This document shows, one piece after another, positions 1 through 8,869 of a stretch of DNA of 64,000 bases. Under the pieces are notes generated by a model. That model searched no databases. It saw only the letters and a list, made by a program, of their open reading frames with translations, and was not told where the DNA came from. The stretch is taken from NCBI GenBank assembly GCA_025766275.1, contig JAFKAC010000014.1:1054001-1118000 (forward strand), written 5' to 3'. Numbering within the stretch: position 1 is the first letter of the stretch; each line of letters opens with the position of its first letter. The DNA comes from Lactarius indigo. Lineage: Eukaryota > Basidiomycota > Agaricomycetes > Russulales > Russulaceae. A program made the position numbers and the translations under genes.

Positions 1-217
1 ACTCTAAGTCCGAGTTGGAACCATCCAAACCAGAGACATCCGAATTTGAGCTGCTTGCATCAGAACTAGTGCTGATGCCTTCATCATTGTAGTGGGCCGG
101 ATACATATCTTCTTCATCAAATGATTCAAAACCTGATGAGATGCAGGTCTCTGGCTCGGAGAGATTGGAAGGTGTATCATGGTCATGTGTAAACAAGGAT
201 CCATGTGTTTCTGTCAT
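1..217 (-). CDS. acidic Ser/Asp-rich protein, N-terminal part, runs off left edge
   Basis: A minus-strand frame begins at an ATG at 217-215 (start MTETHGSLF) and stays open to the first base of the window, about 72 codons. Its composition is biased to Ser, Asp, Glu and Asn (for example FDEEDMYP and a Ser/Asp-rich stretch near residues 50-60), which is typical of low-complexity acidic N-termini and unlikely by chance in all three codon positions. The same acidic style is seen in the N-terminus of the gene at 4107. No domain is recognised. It overlaps the 3' end of the hydrophobic-start frame at 183-548 by 35 bp in another frame, so the two might be exons of one gene, but I found no clear splice pair. 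Confidence 0.45.
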   Translation of the reverse strand, partial: MTETHGSLFTHDHDTPSNLSEPETCISSGFESFDEEDMYPAHYNDEGISTSSDASSSNSDVSGLDGSNSDLE

Positions 218-548
218 TGGCAACATCTTCCTGATGGATTCGGAGTGAGGTTCGGAATTGACTATGGTTGTGTATACAGTGGTTGTATGGTACAGTGTTT
301 CGTGAGCATTTATAAGCTATCTGAGTATCCAATATCTCATGGATAATGGCATAATCTGTAACACAGTACCCCACCCCACTCCGATCACCTATTGTCAAGT
401 ATAGCACTTCACTGGGTTTGAATTGAAACATGTGTGATGTATGTGGAGTGAGTGAATACTCTGCAAGATCTCTTGGGTTGCATTGGATATGTAGAGATGT
501 CACCACAGCATAGGCAACACACACAAGGACTACTAGTCTGCTAGTCAT
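183..548 (-). CDS. small hypothetical protein with hydrophobic N-terminus
   Basis: A 121-codon minus-strand frame opens with a start followed by a hydrophobic stretch (RLVVLVCVAYAVVTSLH), which resembles a signal peptide or membrane anchor. The rest contains four further cysteines and no recognised domain. The codon at 548 is a genuine ATG (cat on the plus strand at 546-548). It is followed by a short acidic reading frame (1-217) that overlaps it out of frame. It could be a small secreted protein, a first exon of the acidic gene to its left, or a chance frame. Nothing about function can be inferred. Confidence 0.25.
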   Translation of the reverse strand: MTSRLVVLVCVAYAVVTSLHIQCNPRDLAEYSLTPHTSHMFQFKPSEVLYLTIGDRSGVGYCVTDYAIIHEILDTQIAYKCSRNTVPYNHCIHNHSQFRTSLRIHQEDVANDRNTWILVYT

Positions 549-683
549 ACGATCATAATGAATGCACTATGTGCCTAGCAATTCGTACTTGATTGCTTAG
601 CATTAGTATCAGCATCCTTGCCTAGACACCCAATTTGGACGGATATTAGTCACTGACACACACCAAAGTCCGATGTCTGCGCA

Positions 684-763
684 AATGAATGTCCGAGATT
701 CACGGAAATAAATGTCCGAGATTCACGGAAATGAATGTCCGAGATTCACGGAAATGAATGTCC
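684..763. repeat. 23-bp tandem array with GTCCGAG core
   Basis: Three complete 23-bp units (starts 684, 707, 730) and a partial fourth. Each carries aatgaatGTCCGAGattcacgga with one substitution in unit 2. The core GTCCGAG is the same heptamer found in the 16-bp minisatellite at 1295-1805 and as the hairpin arm of the 38-bp array at 8173-8574. Confidence 0.9.
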
Positions 764-1294
764 AATGTCAACAGGATGCATGTTTTGGCTATTAGTGGAC
801 AGTCTTTGATGCCATCAGTTCTCTTAATTGATACAGGTACACCAAGTCATGCTAACACATGTACCGAAGATACACTATGTAATGATATACAAACATAACA
901 GACACATGTGCTCCCCTGTCTGTTTGGCACAGAGATGGGAGCAGAGTGCTCAATATGCATCACCGCAATTCCATGACAAGGACAGTACATATCCACTAAG
1001 TATGATGAAACTGGACTGAGAATAAGGCATCTGATGTGGACCTGAGATTACTGAAGTCGCTTAGGATGTTCTGTGAATAGCATTATATATAGTGTCCCAA
1101 GATGCGCATGAAGTCGAGACTTAAGGAGTATTATGAGGAATTAGTCAGATGATCTCCCTAAATCAATTGAACATATTTAATAGAATAAGTGCATCAAACA
1201 TGGGGTGAAATAGGATGTATACAGTACATAGTATCTGAGACAGAGTGAGCTGGGGAGGTGTGAGTGCAAAACAGAGTGACTCTAACACTAAGTG
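764..1294. other. no gene seen
   Basis: About 530 bp between two tandem arrays. A short plus-strand frame (828-1019) has no recognisable protein character. AT-rich, no splice-consistent exon pattern, no RNA gene recognised. Confidence 0.5.
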
Positions 1295-1805
1295 CATCTG
1301 AGATGGTATGTGTCCGAGATGGTGTGTGTCCAAGGTGTTGTCCCAAGATGGTGTGTGTCCGAGATGGTGTTCATCTGAGGATGTGTGCATGCGAGATGGT
1401 GTGTGTGCGAGTCGATGTGCGTCCGAGATGGTGTGCGTCCGAGAATATGTGTGTGCGAGCATGTGTGCATGCACGTTGGTGTGCGTGCGAGTAGGTGTGC
1501 ATCCGAGATGGTGTGCGTGCGAGTAGGTGTGCGTGCGAGCATATGTGCGTCCGAGTCGGTGTGCGTACGAGAATATGTGCGTGCGAGTCGGTGTGCATCC
1601 GAGAATATGTGCGTCCGAGTTGGTGTGCGTCCGAGTATGTGTGCGTCCAAGTTGGTGTGCGTCCGAGTTGGTGTGCGTCCGAGTTGGTGTGTTTCCGAGC
1701 ATGTGTGCGTCCGAGTATGTGTGCGTCCGAGTCGGTGTGCATCCGAGCATGTGTGCGTGCGTCCGAGTTGGTGCGTCCGAGTTGGTGTGCATCCGAGACA
1801 GTGCC
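1295..1805. repeat. 16-bp minisatellite, about 30 units, consensus gtgtgcGTCCGAGttg
   Basis: The unit gtgtgcgtccgagttg repeats with small substitutions and occasional length changes over about 510 bp. Because 16 is not a multiple of 3 and the unit contains no stop in most phases, several frames on both strands remain open for 100-200 codons and show a 16-residue (48-nt) periodicity. Those long Cys/Val/Arg-rich or His/Thr-rich frames are therefore a by-product of the array and not genes. The unit contains the GTCCGAG heptamer shared with the other arrays of this island. Confidence 0.92.
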
Positions 1806-2102
1806 TATCCGACACCCAATTCGCCCAAGTCTGTGTGAGTCATAGAATGTGCATAAGCTCAGTCCAAACTCAAGGTCAACCTGACCACATATGGTAAGCA
1901 AGCAAGCAATCCAACTTTCATTTCTAGACATTCTCTGGTACTACATATGAACGACACATTCTATTACTTGGTTTCAATGATAACTGTGACCATTATGGCC
2001 GACTGCGCGAGGATGCCCTTGACCCAGGAGCACTAGGGGCCCTAGAGACACTTGGGGCCCTAGAAGCCGGCTTGATGGTCGCTCCACTGCGCCCAGTAGA
2101 CA

Positions 2103-3703
2103 CTAACAGGGGTCAGACATAAGGCAAACGAGTCCGAAATAGAGTCCGATTTCGGACGACGCACCATTAGCTGGCACATTCCCAGCACCGCTTCCGGACG
2201 TGGCTGGACTGGCTGAGATGGACAGCCTGGAGACGTCAACGCCAGTGGAGGATGTCGAAGCAGCTGTGGAAGCTGTGGTACTGAGTGTGGAAGCTATAGA
2301 TGGCGAGACGGCAGATGCTGAGTTGAACAGAGGGACTGGTGGGGTATGGAGATTGAGGGTCGATGGAATGACGTCGTGGCGCATGCACAGCGCACGGAGG
2401 AGTAGTTCCAGATTGTTCTGGCCAATCTGGAGAGCTGCAAGGCGCTCTTCAAGCCTTTCTTGTCCGCGCTTAAGAGAGTCAAGTGTCGGCGTCATATCGT
2501 CGAAGACAGCTGTAAGGGAACGTTAAATTAGTTCGGACGGACTGCGGTCAATTGCGCACATGCAGCCGAACGCCTCCGGGGCGGCTGCTGTTTCCTCTCC
2601 TCCTTCGCAAGCTTCGAGCGCTCGATGGATTCGATGATCGGGAGTGCCCAAGCTGGTGGAGGCTGGCATTGCACCTTGCGACTCCGGCAGAGCGCACATG
2701 CTATGGCCTTTGGAGCATTGACCTGGGGGACACACTCCTTTGCATTGGACATCTGGCATGGCCCACAGAATCCCTGGATGCCAGATTATCGCACCACCAC
2801 TCGGAGAGCAAAACGGACGTACAGGGTCCGGAAGGGATTCCTTTCCCTTTCCCTTTGCCTTAGCAGATGTGCTGGCCTTGCGTTGACGGCGCTTTGCAGG
2901 GATGTCCGAGGATGGTGATACCACAACAGCCTGGGGGCGCTTGGTCGCCCTTGGCTTGCGCGGTGTCGCCTCCACATCCGGATTGTCCAACATGATGATG
3001 TCGTCACCAGTCGAGTCTTCATCAGTATGGCCGGATACCTTCACCTTTGAGTTGCGTCCGGAGCGGCGCGGACCACTACTCGCTCCGGTACTAGCTGATT
3101 CGACTATTGTGTGCGATTAGATTAGCTATGTGTCTTCAGCATATGAGCAGCGAACTCACCTTCTGCAACTTCATCGTCGTCGTCGCCTTCACCTCCGGCA
3201 GCCTCAGCAGCTGCGTCTTCAGCAGCCTCCTCATCCTCAAATGTGGGCTCTCCAGGGAGCCACCACTCGACCATGTCCGGTACCTCGCTAGCAAGGCGCC
3301 GGACATCAGCCAAGGAGAGCACTGGGTTGAACCCAGGGTTCGCACTTGAGAACGCCTTGCAGGCCTCACGGATCGCATCGATGCTGAACCTGTCCAGCTC
3401 CATGTCACCATTACCAACGCGCACACTCTCCTCCCCAACCATGCGCAGCAGTGGATGCATGCGAGGGACACAGGCATCCTCCTTCTCAAAGACCTCATTG
3501 ACCTCATCCTATGACACTCAGTGAGTGAGCCGTGATACGCATTCGGACGGACCACGCACCAACTCATTTTCCAATGCCTGGTTGTACCAGGAATCGTCCA
3601 CAGCTTCCTTATGTTCATCCCTATACCGGAGAGCAGTGTCTATCCTACAGGCGATCCCCAACAGCTGAGCCTCAGCAGGAGTAATAGAGTCGGACGCTGC
3701 CAT
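2103..3703 (-). CDS. Zn2Cys6-like hypothetical protein, 464 aa, five exons
   Basis: Five exons join cleanly: 3703-3560, 3508-3160, 3103-2823, 2773-2560 and 2509-2103 (introns 49-56 bp, all GT-AG, phases consistent), giving 1395 nt and 464 residues. The N-terminal half is helical and acidic (Glu/Ala and Asp runs near residues 140-160), followed by a basic Lys/Arg region. Residues 261-294 then form C-x2-C-x7-C-x11-C-x2-C-x6-C, ending CALCRSRKVQC, the layout of a fungal binuclear zinc cluster with an enlarged loop. The C-terminus has a short coiled-coil-like segment (LKRGQERLEERLAAL) and a Ser/Thr/Ala tail. The zinc cluster only becomes visible after removing the 2774-2822 intron. Divergent from the gene at 4107 across a repeat-containing spacer. 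DNA binding is inferred from the motif; the target and role are unknown. Similar cysteine-cluster proteins are common in Agaricomycete mobile-element islands. Confidence 0.8.
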
Positions 3704-4106
3704 CGTTGTAATGTGGAAGGTGAACGTTGAACAATCAGATACTGTCTATCGCATACTCGGACACCTGACTCCGAATATTCGACGTCCGAGTTTGATGTGA
3801 TTGGACCGATAAGGCATGCCCCATATGGACGCCCCACATGGACGCCGCGTCCGATCTGTCCGGACATCTAATAAAAGCATATGCCCCACATGGACACCGA
3901 GTCTATTGTGTCCGAACATCTCATAAGAGTATATGATGTCATAGATCTAGTCACCCAGTACACAACTCCGGACATGCGGCATGCATCTATGCATACATCA
4001 TAGTCTTGGGCCCATACTTCGGACAGTCGCCAATTCCAATACTTAGTCCGTGCACAGTAATATAGTCATCACCGATCCAGCGAACTATCAGCCACACCCA
4101 CACAAC
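3704..4106. promoter_or_regulatory. divergent promoter region with 52-bp tandem duplication
   Basis: The 403-bp spacer between two divergent genes carries two copies of a 52-bp unit (starts 3831 and 3883) beginning gccccacatggac and ending in a TGTCCGGACATCT/TGTCCGAACATCT palindrome-like block. It also has further TCCGA/CGGAC motifs at 3545, 3692, 3757 and 3782. No ORF of interest. A shared regulatory role for both genes is inference. Confidence 0.5.
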
Positions 4107-4971
4107 ATGTCATTCCCAGATGAGACTTCGGAGTCTGAGTCCAGTGTGTCCCCATATAGTAAGCATTACCCACAGTACTTACCTGAGTCATATGGCCATA
4201 GGGCATTGGGCATACGTCGGAAAGATGCCCCCACATGCGCGAAAGCTTACTGCGAAAAGTGCGCCTAGCAAGGCCACTCCCACTGCCACACCTACTCCAA
4301 CTGCTACCACCCCACCTGCTCCAGCTGTGGCTGCCACTGCAGCAGCACCATCTCTGGCTTCTGCTCTTGCTCCGGCCTTTCAAGCAAAGGTGGTGCCTCC
4401 AGTGAAATCAAAGGTCAAGCGCTCTTTCCTCTACAAAGATGCTGGTACACCTACCCCTCCTCCTGCTGTGCAAACTGCGGTGCCTGCTGCTGCTTCCACT
4501 CCGAAGGTACGTCCGAGTTCAACTCACATTATGGCATTATCACAATCTCTGAATAGGATCTGACTGATGCGATGGTGGTGGACGACGATCATCCACCTCC
4601 GCATCGTTCACAACCTACTACATTCTTGCTCAAGTCAACGGCCTCCATCTCGGAGCCAGCACCGGACGGAAGTGATCCGGAGAGTGAGGAACACACAGTA
4701 TGTACTATCAGACACTTATCACAGTGTTCCCTCCATTACCGACCACTCATATGACATGCCCCAGCTGGCTTCGACCTCCAAGAACACCAAGGAACTCGCC
4801 CCCTCACCGGACACTGCTCCATCCATGGTTGAGGTAACCAAGGTCCGGGAGATGGTGTCTCATCTTCGTGCACACCTCATAGAGTGTCAAATAGCCCTTC
4901 ACGACGGTCTGGAAGCTGAGAAAGCGTTTACAGATAAGCTGGATGAGTTCATGGCCAGTCTTCCAGAGTAG
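4107..4971 (+). CDS. Ser/Thr/Pro/Ala-rich hypothetical protein, 234 aa, four exons
   Basis: Exons 4107-4158, 4202-4506, 4557-4697 and 4765-4971 (introns 43, 50 and 67 bp, GT-AG, phase-consistent) give 705 nt and 234 residues from the ATG at 4107. The N-terminus is acidic and Ser-rich (MSFPDETSESESS), then a short conserved-looking patch WAYVGKMPPHARK. A long Pro/Thr/Ala low-complexity region follows, and finally a C-terminal helical segment (about residues 180-234) that looks coiled-coil forming. No known domain was recognised. It lies head-to-head with the Zn2Cys6-like gene and co-orients with the 5861 gene. The three genes share intron size and low-complexity style, which suggests they travel together. 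Confidence 0.7.
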
Positions 4972-5094
4972 TCAAGTTCATAGCTGTAGTCTACCTTGTG
5001 AATCTACTGTTCCTCCTCAGGTTTTGGTCACTTCTGTTGGGGTGATTGCAGCATACGATGTGACCATATTCAATCAGATGATATTTACATACCA

Positions 5095-5640
5095 TATAGA
5101 GCGTCTAGAGATCATTGACCGATTGGCCACAGCACGCATATTCGGACATGACTCGGAGTCATGTGTCGGAAGGGCGTTTCAGCTGGAGTCATGAAGGCAG
5201 ACTGCACCTCTCTGAAATGAAGTGTGTTTTGTTTCATAACCACAAAGCAATTTGCTATGAAGAATATAGGTGTCTAGAGACCGTTCTCAGATTGACAATG
5301 GAACGTATCTTCGGACATCGTTCGGATGTGTTGGTCCGGTGTGCATTCCGTCCGAAGTCGTGAAAACAGACCGCATCTCTCCAAACTAAATTGTATTGTG
5401 TTTCAAAGCCATGACACCAGCCTGTTAAAGTAAGTATAACATGTCTGGACACCCTTCTCAGATTGACAATTGAATGGATCTTCAGACATACTTCGGACAT
5501 ATTGGTCCAGTGTGCGTTCCGTCCGAAGTCGTGAAAACAGACCGCACCTCTCCAAACTAAATTGTATTATGTTTCAGAGCCATGAAACAATACACTGTGA
5601 GTATGTCACTGGTCTTTCTAAGTATATCACTCCAATACAC
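5095..5640. repeat. three imperfect ~170-bp tandem repeats
   Basis: Units begin near 5100, 5268 and 5440. Units 2 and 3 are most alike (ttctcagattgacaat, then ttccgtccgaagtcgtgaaa, then ctctccaaactaaattgtatt). Unit 1 is more diverged but keeps the order gtctagaga, cggacat, cagactgcacctctct and gtttca. Each unit carries two or more TCCGA/CGGAC motifs. Short frames within are not convincing genes. The remainder of 4972-5860 is AT-rich; a tatatata box lies near 5780, about 80 bp before the next start codon. Confidence 0.8.
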
Positions 5641-5860
5641 TTTGTGTTGAAACCTATCATGTTACGTGTGTCATGTCAACACACGGATTTCGGAGTCCTC
5701 ATTTTCTGATCGTTCAATCCACCTACCCTGTATCAAGGTGATATCTCTGGGTCATCCTCTTGGGGACTTATGAGAGCACTATATATATGCTCAATCATGA
5801 TCAGTTTGATTTCTGGAATACATTCGACTTCCATACCCTTCAACAACTTTGTCTACACCC

Positions 5861-7911
5861 ATGTCTGAACACTCTGATTCATCTGCTACTCACTCTGGCC
5901 AAGACTCCAGACCAATGCCTCCGACTAAGGAGGGGTTTGTAATCACACCACAGGATGCAACCATTCTTAGAGGCTATATGGATGACTTTGAGCAGGCTGA
6001 TACACAGATGAGAAAGAATATTCTGGAGAAGGCTATGGGGGAACTGTATCGGAGGCAGCCTGCCAACTCTGTGTTTGATAAGAAAGATGCTAGACAGGTA
6101 TTGATATTCCATGCATGCTTATAAGTCTACTGATAGATATGCTTTACAGAAAATCAGAAAGTGGTTCTACAACCACTACTCCCCTCCTCATCGTCAGGTT
6201 ATCAAGTTCACTCGGAGGTGGTCTGCAAGGAATGTCTTCTACCATGAGGATAAGGCACACATCACTGTGCTTGCGGAGGAAATGTCCGGAGCTGTGCCTG
6301 GAACACAGGAATTCTTAGGTGCACTCCAGGAGGCAACCACTGAGTTATGGAAGAAGTTACCAATTGAGGAGCAGGAGCGCTTTGCAGAGACTGCTAAAGA
6401 ATGGTCGGACAATGGCCCTCCGAAGGGCATTCAGGCCAAGTAAGTGAAGTCTCACCACTCCATGCATCACACTGACTCACCTTCCAGAATGGCTTCGGCT
6501 GCTATCCGTGGCCGGATAGTGAGAGACTTTCAAACCCAACTTTACAGAACATGTGGAGCTCGGTCTATAGTTCTCCTTGCATACCAGAAGGAGGATGGAA
6601 CTCCGCAGGTTTCAATGTATGTTGTTTATGTTACATTGCTGGCCGGACACTAACTGTTCTATTCACAGGGATGAGTGGAATGCTGGTGTAGATGAAGGAC
6701 TTGATTTCGGAGACTTCTGTCCTAACTGGAGGACCTCTGTGCTCTGGGATAAATGGAAGAAATATGGCAGGCAGTGCTTTGGGCTAGGTTTGGAATGCAT
6801 TCATCAACATATATGATTATCTCATAAGTGATACAGATGATGATCAGGGGGCTGAGAAGAACCATGCAAGGACACTCAAGGCCCCTGTCCAAATCACCAC
6901 TGATGTGACAGGGGAACCAGAAATTCCATCCATTGTCAAGGGTGGTGGACATCAAGCCAAGGTGGTTCAAACAGCGCTTAGGGACTATTGTACTGCCCAT
7001 ATTAGTGAGTGGTCTCCACAATATACATTGTATTCAGTCACCTATGTGGATATGTGCATTAGGGTTCATCTCTGGCAAGCGTAATCTGACCATCCCTTGG
7101 GCAAAGCTATCCACAGCTCCTACTGCCTGGATAGAGGAAGAGTGTTATCCACCTGGATTTCAATGGGCAGACCCATCAAAAATACGATTGGATGATGTCC
7201 ATGACCTTTTGATCTACTGGAGGCAGCGGAAGGAAGATGGACTGACTCCCCTCATCTGGAACCCATCATGTGAGCTGCTTGCTGAAGCGGAGAAGACCTC
7301 CGAACATCTACCAACTCGGAGACGGTGCCAGACTCCTTCCACCTCTAATCCAGATGAAGAAGAAGAGGACTTTGCTAGAGACTTGAACAAGATCTCTGAT
7401 CATCCTAGTTCGGAGTCATCACCACTACAAATACTGCCTTCTCTGCATGCAGTGCAGAAGGGTCCTTCCAAATCCAATACTGAACATCCAGCCAGAGTAG
7501 GAGTAGAGTCTACTGAATGTCCAGAGCCTCCATCTGTCCCACAACACTCCTGTGGGTTTGGCCATTGCTTCCATGTGCAGACTTCCACTCATCTGCTTAT
7601 ATAGCATACCTCCATGGTGCACATGGCAGTAATGCTCCACCCTCTGAGACGGCACCCACTGAATTGACACAAGACCCAGGTAAGTACTGTCACAAATGCT
7701 TTTGATAGTTAGCCATTCTATTCACACTGGAAGTAATCTAGCCAGAGGACTGTCAACCCATCAAGATACACCAGGCCAGAGGATGGCACTCCTCCAAGTT
7801 CACCATGGGAGCACTTTAGCCTCTACATCTGGACATATGTCAGAGGACCAACCACCTCATTCTCACAGTCTGGGCAAGCGGCAGATCAAGAAGTCAGATA
7901 AAGCCAAGTAA
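5861..7911 (+). CDS. hypothetical protein with weak HMG-box-like segment, multi-exon, one apparent frameshift
   Basis: Starting at ATG 5861, exons 5861-6097, 6150-6439, 6488-6616 and 6669-~6780 join in phase (introns 48-52 bp). The frame then has to shift by +1 or -2 at about 6781-6788 to continue as WNAFINIYDYLISD..., after which exons run to 7004, from 7063, and finally 7742-7911 (intron 7680-7741). The junction between about 7490 and 7605 is unresolved. Residues about 80-175 contain RKWFYNHY and a later block with LWKKLPIEEQERFAETAKEW, resembling the spacing of an HMG box, but only weakly. Further blocks (FCPNWRTSVLWDKW, TLKAPVQITTDVTGEPEIP, basic end GKRQIKKSDKAK) look like a conserved family of long Agaricomycete proteins. 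I think such proteins often sit near KDZ/CACTA-type transposons, but that is recall, not seen here. The frameshift may be a real break or an unrecognised intron. Confidence 0.6.
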
Positions 7912-8172
7912 GACTATCTTTCTACATCTCACACAGCATTCTGACAGTTGTGAAGGAATATGGACACTGGCAGGGGTTCACAGAGGATTGGTCCGGGCTA
8001 CCTTGAGAGACAGAATTAAACTGTACACTCTATAGCTACATATATTGGCTATCTATATCTGAACTGTGGACTGGCTACATAATATCATTTCTAATTTTCT
8101 GTCAGACTGTGATTCATATCACTCTTCCAAGTTGTCCTGCTGATAGATATGGTTGGAGCACACTACTCACAC
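7912..8172. other. 3' flank, no gene seen
   Basis: AT-rich sequence between the stop codon at 7909-7911 and the hairpin array. No exon-like frame. Confidence 0.5.
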
Positions 8173-8574
8173 ATCCAAGATTAACTCTTGGATGGTGATC
8201 AATGGAACACGTCCGTGATTCTACCTCGGACGGTAATTAATAGAATACGTCCGAGATTCTACTTCGGACAGTGATCAATGAAACACGTCCGAGATTCAAC
8301 CTCGGACAGTAATAAATGGAACACATCCGAGATTCTACTTCGGACAGTGATCAATGGAACACGTCCGAGATCGTACCTCGGACAGTGATCAATGGAACAC
8401 GTCCGAGATTCTACCTCGGACGGTGATCAATGGAACACGTCCGAGATTCTACCTCGGACGGTGATCAATGGATTACGTCCGAGATTGTACCTCGGACAGT
8501 GATCAATGGAATACGTCCGAGATTGTACCTCGGACAGTGATCAATGGAATGTGTCCGAGATTCTACCTCAGACA
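8173..8574. repeat. array of eleven phased 38-bp hairpin units
   Basis: Units start exactly every 38 bp at 8173, 8211, 8249 and so on to 8553. The consensus is GTCCGAG-attctac-CTCGGAC followed by a 17-bp linker containing gtgatcaatggaa. GTCCGAG and CTCGGAC are perfect reverse complements, giving a 7-bp stem with a 7-nt loop. The first unit is ATCCAAG-attaact-CTTGGAT: both arms differ from the consensus but still pair perfectly. Unit 2 has one mismatch, and some units have a CTTCGGAC right arm. The constant spacing and preserved pairing argue for a protein-binding or structural array such as subterminal repeats of a DNA transposon; this is inference. Confidence 0.9.
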
Positions 8575-8728
8575 ATGTTTGATAACATCTCTGTGTTTAC
8601 CTCTCAGATGTCAAGCACACATTCTATTTGGTACAGTGTCCGATCATGTCTCTCAGATGCGGAAGCCATAAAAAGTCACCATTGCATGATTACTACGGAG
8701 CTGTTTGTAAATCTCGTCCGTCCGAACC

Positions 8729-8845
8729 GATGTCGGCTGGCCCATGAATCTTGGAAGGAATCTTGGGCGTCGGCCGACGTCGGCTAGCCCATGACATATC
8801 TAAGACTCTCACCGTCGGTTGGCCCATGAATGATGGAAGTCACCA
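8729..8845. repeat. three copies of GTCGGyTGGCCCATGA, candidate element edge
   Basis: Copies begin near 8732, 8779 and 8814 (variants ggctggcccatga, ggctagcccatga, ggttggcccatga). A perfect palindrome CGTCGGCCGACG lies just before the second copy. They lie between the hairpin array and the point where LINE similarity starts, so they may mark the right edge of the island. Confidence 0.55.
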
Positions 8846-8869
8846 TCAATCATTATGTGTGTGGTAGGG

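Noticed and set aside
1163..1931. Long overlapping ORFs of 100-209 codons on both strands rich in Cys/Val/Arg or His/Thr
   Set aside because: They arise from the 16-bp minisatellite, which has no stops in most phases; the 16-residue period follows directly from the repeat.
8173..8574. CRISPR-like appearance of regularly spaced repeats
   Set aside because: The linkers are as conserved as the repeats and no cas genes exist in this eukaryotic context; it is a tandem hairpin array.
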